Shown here: positions 12,360 through 25,500 of the stretch, piece by piece
How positions within the stretch are numbered: position 1 is the first letter of the stretch
Layout of the letters: each line of letters starts with the position of its first letter
NCBI RefSeq assembly: GCF_032854445.1
Contig: NC_088302.1
Coordinates: 372,001 to 436,000, forward strand
Direction: 5' to 3'
Length of the DNA: 64,000 nucleotides
DNA from: Liolophura sinensis
Taxonomy: Eukaryota > Mollusca > Polyplacophora > Chitonida > Chitonidae
Program-made: the position numbers and the translations under genes
The notes under the pieces: generated by a model
What the model was told of the DNA's origin: nothing
Seen by the model: the letters and a program-made list of their open reading frames with translations, nothing else
Databases searched by the model: none

Positions 12360-12715
12360 AGTTGGACCGCATCGGTGGCCTAATGGTTGGAGCGTCCGCC
12401 TTGAAGAGGGGAGACCCGAGATCAAACTCGTGTCGGATCATACCAGTGACTTTTAAAATGGTGCTTGTTGCTGCCTCACTTGATGCTCAGCAATCAGAGG
12501 TTAAAGCAAGGAAACACAACTGGTCGGTCTGGTGTCAGTATGTGATGTGACTTGGTGGGGTGTCATTTGTGGTGTCTTCGGCATGATACTTCAGTGGCGG
12601 CAGCACTTTGACGGCACACGTGGACATATGCACACCTTATGCGTACTCGTTGTCTTATGATTGAAATAATGTTAAGTGCGACGTAAAACCCCCTAGCATA
12701 CATACACACATATAG
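12360..12715 (+). mobile_element. Second tRNA-derived SINE family, near full length
   Basis: The head has an A-box-like TGGCCTAATGG and a B-box-like GATCAAACTCG. The unrelated body ends GTTAAGTGCGACGTAAAACC and a CATACATACACACA tail. The 73-codon frame inside is not a gene. Confidence 0.7.
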
Positions 12716-13256
12716 TCATGTTACAAAAAAAACATATCTTAAAGCGATTACTGGACAACGTGTAAAACACTGCTTTATTGCCGTTAATAAATGGTATAAC
12801 GATGAGATATGCATAAAATCTGGTTAACAAATAATTAAATAAAAACAGCTGAACCTTGTAAACATTCCTGCAGGATCCAAAATAGATGTCAAAAATATAT
12901 CACCAAGCTTCCCGTGCATGATGAGCTTTTAGTACAGAACATTCAACGTGCAAGAACGGAACATTTCAGCCATCGCTGTGTCCCAAATAACAAGAACTTT
13001 CACACTTTTGTAAAGACTTCATACCGTCCTGTATTTATTGTATAATTTCCATCTGATTCAAGCATCTTTGAAAACTGGAGATTTGTTTGTTTGACATTTC
13101 TTGAGATTATGTTACGGTCCCATTAAATCTTGGCGATGCATAAAGCCGCGGAATGTGAAGAATTCTGCCGAACATTGGATGCTTAGATTTGTGCTAACAC
13201 GCTCCTTTCTAAAGTCTTAGAGTAATGACACAGAATTTGTAAGTTACTTCACGTCT

Positions 13257-13394
13257 ATTGTGATGGTTTGTGTGAAAACCCCTCGTGTCTAGTGATGGTT
13301 TGTGTGGAAACCCCTCATGTCCCGTGATGGTTTGCGTGGAAACCCCTCATGTCCCGTGATAGTTAATTAGTGTGGAAACCCCTCATGTCCGTGA
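13257..13394. repeat. Minisatellite, about 31-bp unit, 4 copies, abutting the SLC5A stop codon
   Basis: Unit GTGTGGAAACCCCTCATGTC plus CCGTGATGGTTT. The last copy runs into the TGA of SLC5A exon 15, so it lies in the 3' UTR. Confidence 0.85.
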
Positions 13395-13597
13395 TCAGGC
13401 AAAAAAGCCCCACAGGAACATCCCAATAGTCATCAGTATCACAGCGTTAATGTTAACAAACACGCTCCATTTCGGATCTTCTTCTATGGACGTCAAGGCT
13501 GCGTTCTGTTCGACTTTCTCTTCCTCGGTCATTTCCGGTCTGGACTGTTCATAGCCGCAGACGACATACACCGTCCGGCGCCAGGCAGGCAGAGTGG
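13395..13597 (-). CDS. SLC5A: SLC5A coding exon 15 (terminal)
   Basis: Encodes [30 protein letters not shown] and the last membrane helix ending FLWGFFA, then TGA at 13397-13395. Acceptor TTTGCAG. Confidence 0.94.
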
Positions 13598-16500
13598 CTG
13601 CAAACCCAGAATTTAATGGTGGTATAGAAGAGAAGAACAAGGTGTGGAAAGTGTATGGTCCCAGGAGAAAGGTCCTATGAGAAAAGTCAGCGCCAGACTG
13701 TAGTAGCCTTGTCGTATTCAGCATGAGATTTACAGACATTAGCCTACTTGACGCGTAGGCCTACTTATTTAATTTTGACTGAGTTTTCTCTACGCCGTAA
13801 GGACGTAAGTTTACGATGTGGGAAGATTTTGTGGCTAACTGTTTATCAGTTTGACAACTCCTGCCACTATAGGTGAGCCATATTTCCATCTATCTATCTG
13901 TCGCCTTACCCGGGTCGACCTGCTTCAGCCTGGCGATTTCCTCTCCTTCCTCGTGCTTGAGGCGGGCCTCCTTCTCCTCTGGGAATTCCTCTCTGGTCAC
14001 TTTACTATGGCGAGTCCACCAAGTCAGCCGCGGCAACTAAACAGGACAGCAGAGGATAGTAATATAACAGATCGGTACACAAGTTTTAGGCATAGTATAG
14101 TTCTCCAGTCAGAACGGGGAGGTGTTGTATATCAACGTGATGACAACGGAAAACTGATACCCACTGACTGGCTTCCCATTATCAAACACAAAATTGGACG
14201 TGTGTTTGTGATTTTAATGTTAAGGTCCCTGGTAAGGAGTTCGTCTCAGTGCCAGAGAGTCTTATCATGTCACGGATTTTCCTCACCTATGCCAGGGATT
14301 CTGCTCACCTATGCCAGGGAGCATGTCTAGATTTGCGGTAATATACATTACTTATAAACTGTAGAGTGATGCGACCAAAGAAGATACAGATCTGAGACCG
14401 ACGTTTTAGTATTAAAACATTTATCTTATACTATCACACTGTCGCCGCTGCTCTGGTTTTACTCCTTGTGTTGTAAGTCTTATTATATTCCAGTATCCAT
14501 ATACCATTTCATATGTATACTGTACATATATCCAAAATGTAAAGGTGAGAATTTTAGCCATGAGCCGTCCTATCATCCTGTCGTGTTGGGACTCGGATGG
14601 GGTCACACAGACTGACATGCAACTCTGGTGGGGTCAAACATACAATCATGGGGCTCAGGTAGGGTCAGACAGACTGATGGGGGACTCGGGTGGGGTCAAA
14701 CAGACTAACATAGGATTCGGGTGGGGTCAGACAGACTGAAATGGGGCTTGGGTGGGGTCAGATAGACTGACATGGGATTCGGGTGGTGTCAGACAGAGTG
14801 AAATGGGACTCGGGTGGGGTCAGATAGGCTGACATGGGCCTAGGACTCAGGTGGAGTTAGACAGGCTGACATGGGGCTGGGTCACAGGCGGGGTCAGACA
14901 GGCTGATATGGGTCTGGGACTCGGGTGGGGTTAGACGGCTAACGTGGCTGGGTCTCGGATGGGGTCAGACAAGCGGACATGGGACTCAGAACTTACATGT
15001 TTTTCGTCCACAGGAGATGTAAACAGGGATATGATGATAGTGGTGAACATGCTGATGAAGAAGAGGATGATGGCGAAGTGAAGGAAATGGATCTGGGAGG
15101 TGATGATGGGTCTGGGGTCCTCTGCCGTGTCCCCACAGGCCGGGGAAGAGAAGCCGAAGTCCAGCCCCATTCTGATCATCCCCACCACCAGCCCTATCAT
15201 CAGGCCCCAAAACGCACCCTAAACAAACATAAAAAATTGGATCCATTACCGCCAACAACAAGTCATATAAAATACAGTATTTATATTTCAAATGTGTCAA
15301 ATTTACATCAGGTTTGACAAACTGTGTTATATTTATTTCGTCTTATTTGAACGCTTTGTTAACAAAAGGTTAATTATACATGTATTTCCATACATACATT
15401 TGGGACTTGTAAGCTGATATTCAGTCTCATCAAATATGATCATGCTACCAGAATACAGCCAGTTTTTCTTTCCCTTTTTTCTACTTACGGTACCTGTTCA
15501 TTAAATCTTTACCTTTTGGCTACATACGGTACCTGTTCACTAGTTCGTTTCCATTAGGCTGTTTACGATACTTGTTCATTAGTTCTTTTCGTTTGGGCTA
15601 CCTACGGTATCTGTTCACTAGTTCTTTCCGTTTTGGCTACCTACGGTACCTGTTCATTAACTCTTTCCCTTTTGATTACTTGCGGTACGTCTTCATTAGT
15701 TCTTTTCCTTTTGGCTACTTACAATACTTGTTCATTAGTTCTCTTTATTTTGGCTACTTACAGTACCTGTTTGTTAGTTTTTTCCCGTTTGTCTACTTTT
15801 AGTACCTGTTCACTAGTTCTTTACCTTTTGGCTACTTACGGTACCTGTTCACTAGCTCTTTTCCTTTTGACTACATGCAGTACCTGTTCACTAGCTCTTT
15901 ACCTTTCGTCTACTTACGTTACCTCTTCACTAGTTCCTTTCCTCTTGTCTACTAACAGTATTTGTTCACTAGCTCTCTACCTTTCGACTACTTACGGTAC
16001 CTGTTCATTAGTTCTTTTCCATTTGGCTACTTATGGTACCTGTTCTCTAGTTCTTTCTCTTTTGATTACTTACACTACCTGTTCACTAGCTCTTTCCCTT
16101 TGGGCTGCTTACAGTACCTGTTCACTAGCTCCTTTCGTTTTGACTACTTGCAGTACTTTTTCACTGGTTCTTTTCCTTTTGACTACTTGCAATACCTTTT
16201 CACTAGCTCTTTTCCTTTGGGCTACTTACGGTACCTGTTCACTAGCTCTTTCCCTTTGGGCTACTTACAGTACCTGTTCACTAGCTCCTTTCCTTCTGAC
16301 TACTTACGGTACCTGTCCATTAGTTGTTTTCCTTTTGGCTACTTACGGTACCTGTTCACTAGGTCTTTCCCTTTTGACTAATTACTGTACCTGTTCATTA
16401 GTTGTTATCCTTTTGGCTACTTAAGGTACCTGTTCACTTGTTTTTTTACTTTTGGAAAAAAGGCACTTACGATACCTGTTCACTAGGTCTTTCCCTTTTG

Positions 16501-19500
16501 ACTAATTACGGTACCTGTTCATTAGTTGTTTCCCTTTTGACAACTTTCCTTTTTCCTTTTGGAAAAAAAGGCACTTACGGTACCTGTTCATTAGTTCTTT
16601 TCCAAAGCATCGCCATGAGAAAAACGTTTAGGACAGGTGGGGCGAAGTATCCAGTCACTGATTGGATGTAGTTAAAGAGTTGCCCCCCTTGCGCAGCTTG
16701 CAGAACGGGTATCCATAAAATGCTTAACCCAACCAATAGAAGAACGAACAACCTGTGCAGAGAGACATCAAAAAAAAATTGCACGGAGATGACAACCTAA
16801 AATTGCATGGAGATGATAACATCAGTGCATGGAGATGAAAACATCAAGTGCATGGAGGTAACAGCATCAAAGTGCATGGAAATGACAATACTAGTGCATG
16901 GAGAGGCGACATCAGTGCATGGAGATGACAACATCAGTGCATGGAGATGACAACACCAATGCATGGAGATGACAGCATCAGTGCATGGAGATGACAACAT
17001 GAATGCATGGAGATGACAGCATCAACTTGCACGGGGACGACTGATGCATTCATCTCCGTGCACAGATGTTGTCATCTCCATCATCAGAGTGCATGGAGAT
17101 GACCACATCAAAGTGCATTGATATGACAGCATCAAATTGCATGGAGACGACAACATCAGTGCATGGAGATGACATCAAATTGCATGGAGATGAAAACATC
17201 AGTGCATGGAGATGACCACATCAAAGTGCAATGATATGACAGCATCAAATTGCATGGAGACGGCAACATCAGTGCATGGAGATGACATCAAAGTGCATGG
17301 AGATGAAAACAGTGCATGGAGATGACATCATCAAAGTGCATGCAGATGACAGCATCAGTACATGGAGATGACACCACCAAATTGCATGGAGATGAAAACA
17401 TCAGTGCATGGAGATGACAACATCAGTGCATGGAGATGACAACATCAAGTGCATGGAGATGACAACACTAAACACATGGAGATGACCACATCAAAGTGCA
17501 TAGATATGACAGTATCAAAGAGCATGGAGATGACATCCTCGAAGTGGATGGAGATGACAGCATCAAAGTGCATGGAGATGACAACATCAGTACATGGAAA
17601 TGACCGCATCAGTGCATGAAGATGACAACATCAAAGTGGATGGAGATGACATTATCAAAGTGCATGGAGATGACAACATCAAATTGCATGGAGACGGCAA
17701 CATCAGTGCATGGAGATGACAACATCAAACTGCATGGAGATGAAAACATCAGTGCATGGAGATGAAAACATCAGTGCATGGAGATGACAACATCAAAGTG
17801 CATGGAGGTGAAACATCAAAGTGCATGGAGATGACAACATCAAATTGCATGGAGATGAAAACATCAGTGCATGAAGATGACAACATCAGTGCATGGAGAT
17901 GACAACATCAAAGTGCATGGAGGTGACAACGTCAAAGTGCATGGAGATGAAATCAAATTGCATGGAGATGAAAACATCAGTGCCCGGAGATGACAACATC
18001 ACTGCATGGAGATGACAACATCAAAGTGCAAAGAGATGACAACATCAGTGCATGGAGATGACAACATCAAGTGCATGGAGATGACAACATCAAAGTGCAT
18101 GGAGACAACATCAGTGCATGAAGATGACAACATCAGTGCATCGAGATGACAGGATCATTGCATAGAGATGACAACATCAGCGCATGGAGATGACACCATC
18201 AGTGCATGGAGATGATAGCATCATTGTAGAGATATTAATAGCATCAGTGCATGGAGATGACAACATCAAAGTACAAGGAGATGATAACATTAGTGCATGG
18301 AGATGACAACATCAGTGCATGGAGATGACAGCATCAGTGCATGGAGAAGACAAATCAATGCGTGCAGATGACAACATCAAAGTGCAAGAAGATGACATCA
18401 TCAAAGTGCAAGAAGATGACATCATCAAAGTGCATGGAGATGTCAGCATCAGTGCATGGAAATGAAAACATCACTGCGTGGAGATGACAACATCAAACAC
18501 AAACACGGAGAGAGTTTTAAATTTGAACAATGCATTTGTCCAGTACCTGCAAATATGCCTGGTATCAAATACCATTACTTTGTACAGTGAACCAGACTTT
18601 ACATACAGGGGTTGTCTCAAATTCTCCTTCCAATGGCCATAATGAGTATATCCTGTCGAGGAGCACTCATTAGATACATAAAGGGTTTCCTGACAGGACG
18701 TTCAGCATTCAGACAGAAGCACAACACCGAGGTACAACAACTGGAAAAATATGACAAGTTTGGAACAAGGCGTCTTTGGGGGCGTTATATGCACCGAGGC
18801 TTACCCCCTAGACAGCTGAACACGTCGCATTTATGTAAACTTAAAACAGAGTATATCTTTACGCGTCCTCAGTTGATAGCTGATCAACTTCTCACACACA
18901 CACTTTTCAACAACAGAAGCTGATTAAGGCAGACAGTAACCAGTTGATCACGTTCTCACACACTTACTTTCCCACAACCAACAATTCTCCGTCAGAAGAT
19001 CTAGGTCGGATACGCTTCCAGACGTCAATGGTGAAGAGGGTGCTAGCACTATTGAACACTGACGTCAGAGAGCTCATGAGGGCAGCCATCATGGCGGCCA
19101 GCATCAGACCGCGCATACCTGCATAGATGAACAGTAGGCCTATGGTAGTTTAAATCTACGTTAACATCTTCAAGAGCTCAATGTTGTACGATCAACAATG
19201 GCACTCAATGAGCAATTCACATCAAGGAATAATTACATGACTGAGCCCCATCTCCAATAGTGTCAAAGTAATTTAGTCAAGCGACTTCTCAGTTTTTAGG
19301 GAAAATATCTCTTTTTTTTTTTGACCGGAACATTAATGGGGCATTCACGGTCTTTAATTCTCTGTTACATGTCAGAAAAAGGTCGAATCATTTTCTTTAA
19401 TTTTTGTATCTTATTTGAAACTTTTGAAGCCAAAGACAGATGTCAAGAGCACTGATGTTTCTTTTAGAAATCCATGTAAACTATATCCGGACACATATGG

Positions 19501-22500
19501 CTGATCTGGCTTTTGACAGTTTACTGTTACCTTTCACCGATCAGGCAGCGAGCTCAAATCCAATTCCATCTGATCCAACGGCGGCTTTAAGCCAATAAGG
19601 TCGTGAAATATTTGACGATGTGCGGTAGTGTCTTGCCGTCATATAAATGAAACATTATTAAGGCCAGCTAAAGCATCAATCATGCTTAAAAATCGAGTGG
19701 CAGTAGTTATGAGAAACAGAAAAATACGGAGGTTATTCTTACCATTGGGAAGAAGCTCAATGACGAGTTTGGGGTAGGCGATATTAGTGCAGCCTGCAGG
19801 ATTCCCACATACCTTCTCACAATTCTCAGGCTGCACACATGCGACCTGATCTACAACGTTATTAACGACAGGCCGGTTAGGTGTTCGAGAATCTTTGTGC
19901 TTGATGCATATAACAGAACTGAGACAAAGGAAAGAATTAAGACAGACTGACTGAGCCTCCAGAAATCTGCCTGGCGAACAGAACAAAACACAACTCTAGA
20001 ATTTTACTAACACAGATCCATTAAATAATGTGTTTATTGCAGATTTCAGAATGTCCTCGGTGGAATAAGTGCTATAATCAGGTTGATGATCACTTTAGAT
20101 GTACGAGTTCTACAACAAACACCAGCTCTGCGACAAGTGTGTTTGCTATGTAGAGTTAGAGGTTTATTATAGTTATAAGCGCTGTCCTCATGGGCAAGTG
20201 ACGGGGTTTTGTTGTCCCCTGATCACATGATGTCCACATACTTCACGTTCCTTCACTAAAAATAGTTATTGACTGTGTAACTGTCCCTGTTCACAATGTT
20301 GTCTGTATTCGTCAGCACTTCATCAAAAACATCACGAGGCATATTTTCCACTTACACATAGACTACTTGTCATGGGACACGTTTTCATATTTTCCACCTA
20401 AACACAGACTACTTGTCATGGGACACGTTTTGCTGTTTTCCAATTACACATAGACTACTTGTCATGGGACACGTTTTGCTGTTTTCGGCTTACACATAGA
20501 CTACTTGTCATGGGACACGTTTTCCTGTTTTCGGCTTACACGCAGACTACATGTCATGGGGCACGTTTTCCTGTTTTCCACCTATATACAGACTACTTGT
20601 CATGGGACACGTTTTCCTGTTTGCCACTTACACACAGACCACTTGTCATGGGACACGTTTTGCTGTTTTCAGCTTACACGCAGGCTACATGTCATGGGAC
20701 ATGTTTTCCTGTTTTCCACCTACACACAAACTACTTGTCATGGGACACGTTTTCCTATTTTCCACTTACACATAGACTACTTGTCATGGGACACATTTTC
20801 CTGTTTTCGGCTTACACACAGATTACTTGTCATGGGACACGTTTTGCTGTTTTCCACTTTCACACAGACTACTTGTCATGGGACACGTTTTGCTGTTTTC
20901 GGCTTACACACAGACTACTTGTCATGGGACTCGTTTTCCTATTTTCCACTTACACACACATTACTTGTCATGGGACACGTTTTCCTATTTGTCACTTTCA
21001 CACAGACTACTTGTCATGGGACACGTTTTGCTGTTTTCCACTTACACACACACTACTTGCCATGGGACACGTTTTGCTGTTTTCCACCTGCACAAAGACT
21101 ACTTGTCATGGGACACGTTTTGCTGTTTGTCACTTTCACACAGACTACTTGTTATGGGACACGTTTTGCTGTTTTCCACCTACACACAGGCTACTTGTCA
21201 TGGGACACGTTTTGCTGTTTTCCACCTACACACAGACCACTTGTCATGGGACACGTTTTGCTGTTTTCCACCTACACACAGACCACTTGTCATGGGACAC
21301 GTTTTGCTGTTTTCCACCTACACACAGACTACTTGTCATGGGACACGTTTTGCTGTTTTCCACCTACACACAGACCACTTGTCATGGGACACGTTTTGCT
21401 GTTTTCCACCTACACACAGACTACTTGTCATAAGACATATTTTAATGATAATGACACAGTGATAATGACACATGTTTATGGAATTCAAATGATGGATTTT
21501 AATATATAGATTGGATGTGCCTAAACAATGAAGCTGCATTAACCGGAACACATCTTACAAATGACTTAAAGGACATCACAGACAAATGTCACACCGTTTT
21601 TGTCTCAGTCTTTCAAAAATGCTTCTCTGTGTATTTCAATAAAATACTGCCAGTTTTTGGTTAAACGATTATATTATTCTTTCTTTAAAATCCCACACAG
21701 TTTTTGTTTGAGTGTATCAAAAATGCTTTTCCGTGTATTTGAACAGAATGCAGCCATGTTAGAGTTAAACTATTATCATTTATTCATAGTTTAAAATTCG
21801 TGTCCAATGCTTTAAAATGCTTTTCTAGCTGTGTATTTGAATGAAACAATGCGATTTTGAGTTTCTTTTCTTCAAGAAGCCTGTGATAGGCCATTATACC
21901 TGTGAAAAGGACCCGACTGATCATGCCTGGGAACACAGTGGTAAACAGTGGTAAGATCTTCAGGTACGCCGCCATGATGGATGCCCCCTTCACGTGTAGC
22001 ATGTTTTTGGCGGCCAGAGTTCGTTGTACCAACACCTGCAATAATTAGGCAGTCATGGAGAGTCTACTTAGGCCTGTATGTGCTGTATAGGCTTGTATGT
22101 GGTGATTAGGGCTGTATATGCTGATTATGGCTGTATGTGTTGGTTAGGCCTGTATGTGTTGGTCAGACCTGTATGTGCTGGTTAGGCCTGTATGTGCTGA
22201 TTAGGCCTGTATGGGCTGATTAGGCCTGTTTTTGCTGATTAGGCCCGTATGAGCTGATTAAGGCTGTATATGCTAATTAGGCCTGTGTGTGATGGCTAGG
22301 CCTGTATGTGCTGATTAGGCCTGTATGTGTTGGTTAGGCCTGTATGTGCTGATTAGGGCTGTACGTGTTGGTTAGGCCTGTACGTACTGATTAGGCCTGT
22401 ATGTAGTGATTAGGCCGGTATGTGCTGATTAGGGCTGAAAGTGCTGGTTAAGTCTGAATGTGCTGGTTAAGGCTGTATGTGCTGATGAGGGCTACATGTG

Positions 22501-25500
22501 CTGGTTAGGCCTGTACGTGCTTATTAGGCCTGTAGGCACAGATTAGGCCTGTATATGATGGTTATGCCTGTATGCGCTGGCTAGGTCTGTGGGTGCAGGT
22601 TAGGCCTGTATGTGTTGGTTAGGCCTGTATGTGCTGGTTAGGCCTGTAGGTGCAGGTGAGGCCTGTAGGTGCAGATTTGGCCTGTGTGTTAACAAAATGT
22701 AAGAAGGATTACTAACATAACAGGCTAAAATCACGAATTTAACTGAATGTTCTCTGAAATTGTTACCGGTACGCAACTTCCACAGACTCAGTTTCATGTA
22801 TCACATTAAAGTGCTGCAAAAGGACCGTACTTTTCATATTCTACTCGCACTTGCTCATTTCCCTTTATATTATAAAAACGAAGGCGTTTTAGACAATGAA
22901 ATAACATGACCCTTATATACGTGCATTAAGTAAAATACGAAATTTATGTATGACCTTTTGAATATTGAGACAAATCATCTCCTGTGTACAGATTTACACA
23001 TCCATGAACATGTGTTTGACAAGATGTCACGTACTGATATTGCCAATAATATCAAGAGTGACATTTTATGCCAGTAAGAAAATTAAAGCATGTTTGCATA
23101 AGGGTAACTTGAGAAGACTAAAACCTTCGTGGACGACGAGTGTAAGTCACATATCAGACAACGTCCTTGACCTGTCAATACTAGCTGACGTATATATTGA
23201 TTCCCCGATGACTGATTGGCTATTTGACTAAGCCAATCCCCTCATATATAATGACAGAAGTGCTACACTATGTCTGCTCCAGGATGTGACCTCAATCTCT
23301 CATATAAACCTGCAGTTTACTTAACCTCTTTTCTCCTGATCGGCCTGGTCTACTGCACCATGCACAGTTAACATGCTGTAACGTAGTTCAGGTACGCTAA
23401 GCCTCTGCCACATCAGAGCCACGGCTACCTTCGACAGTGGCGATTCGTCGCGATCATTTTATCGTTGTCAATGACGGTCGACTCATCGATTCTTGCAGTC
23501 TAATGATTGAATGAAATGAAAGGCACTAAAAATTTGTATAAGATTCAGGAAAATCGTTTGTGATACTTGTACATAGCTCGTGCGACAAAGCCAGACCGAT
23601 TAAGATTAGAATTACATGTATGTAGATCGTAGCTGTTTGTAGCTGATCGCAGCTGTGAATGCACAAACACAACTCATCTGTGACAACTTCGACCGCCTCT
23701 CGAATGCCGGCGAGAGCAAAAAATTATGGTACGATCAGTCTAAGATAGTTTATGAACTGTACTACACGGTTCGGAACTGTTCAGTTTCGTGGGGTCACGG
23801 TTTTGCCGTGTATGTGTTTCTGAGCAGTACCGCACGGTTTAGAACTGTTCAGTGTCATGGGGTCAAGGCTTTGCTCTGAATGTTTCCAGCAGTACCACAC
23901 GTTTCAGAACTGTTTAGTGTCGTAAGGTCATGGGTTTGTTGTGTATGTGTTTCTGAACAGTACCGCACAGTTCAGAACTGTTCAGTGTCGTAAGGTCACA
24001 GTTTTGCCGTGTATGTGTTTCTGAACAGTACCGCACAGTTCAGAACTGTTTGGTGTCGTAAGGTCACAATTTTGCCGTGTATGTGTTTCTGAACAGTACC
24101 GCACAGTTCAGAACTGTTCAGTGTCGTAACGTCACGGGTTTGTTGTGTATGTGTTTCTGAACAGTACCGCACAGTTCAGAACTGTTCAGTGTCGTAAGGT
24201 CACGGGTTTGTTGTGTATGTGTTTCTGAACAGTACCGCACAGTTCAGAACTGTTCAGTGTTGTAAGGTCACAGTTTTGCCGTGTATGTGTTTCTGAGAAG
24301 TACCGCACGGATCAGAATTATTCAGTGTCGTGACGTCACGTCTTTTTTTGTATGTATTTCTGAGTAGTACCGCACGTTTCAGAACTGTTCAGGGTCGTGA
24401 CGTCACTTTTTCGTATATGTTTCTGAGTAGTACCGCACGGTTCAGAACTGTTCACTGCCGTGAAGTCACGGCTTTGTTGTGTATGTGTTACTAAGCAGGA
24501 CCGCACGGTGCAGAACTGTTCAGTGTTATAAGGTCACGACTTTGCTATGCGACTGAGCACATCATCACAAATATTGAACACAAACTAATCCCATCTATTT
24601 TCCATGCATTCACGTGCAAAATACACGTAATTGCCAATTTGTACATTGCAAAGTGCATGTCGATGCCGTTCAGCAAGGAAGGATACAACCTTGCAAAGTG
24701 TATGTCGATGTCTTTCTGTAAGGAACATCCTTGACAAAAGACCAACGGGAAACAGATACAGGCAATCGGCTGTATATGTACATGTACACTGGTGTGCTCA
24801 GGGGGAAGTCCGGTGTTTTACACACACGTGAGAGGATAAAGTAACATTAACATATTCCATAACCTCGAGAGAATTTACCACGACTGACACCATATTGTCC
24901 ATTCTGCACTGTCAAGAGAGGTTCCAACATTACAACCGAGCTGGACTGAAGATCTGATTATGTTATGAGGCTTGTTCTTTTGTTATGCGACCTGGTTTTG
25001 TATTGAGTGACTTGGCCTTGTGTTATGTGACTGGATCTTGTGTTATGTTTCTTGGTCTTGTGTTACGTGACTTGGTCTTGTGTTGTATGACTTGGTCTGT
25101 GTTATGTGATTTGGTCTTGTGTTATGTGACTTGATCTTGTGTTGTACGACTTGGTCTTGTGTTATGTGACTTGGTCTTGTGTTATGTGACTTGGTCTTGT
25201 GTTACGTGACTTGGTCTTGTGTTACGTGACTTGGTCTTGTGTTACGTGATTTGGTCTTGTGTTACGTGACTTGGTCTTGTGTTATGTGACTTGGTCTTGT
25301 GTTACGTGACTAGGTCTAGTGTTATGTGATTTGGTCTTGTGTTATGTATCTTGGTCTTGTGTTACGTGACTTGGTCTTGTGTTACGTGACTTGGTCTTGT
25401 GTTATGTATCTTGGTCTTGTGTTATGTGATTTGGTCTTGTGTTACGTGACTAGGTCTAGTGTTATGTGTCTTGGTCTTTTGTTATGTGACTTTGTCTTGT

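Noticed and set aside
15572-16424. 263-codon frame resembling a keratin-associated or membrane protein
   Set aside because: Antisense shadow of the exon 12 donor array.
20459-21509. Overlapping open frames of 324, 334 and 211 codons
   Set aside because: All come from one 46-bp minisatellite without stops. The peptides are the same repeat in different phases, with no domain and no codon bias.
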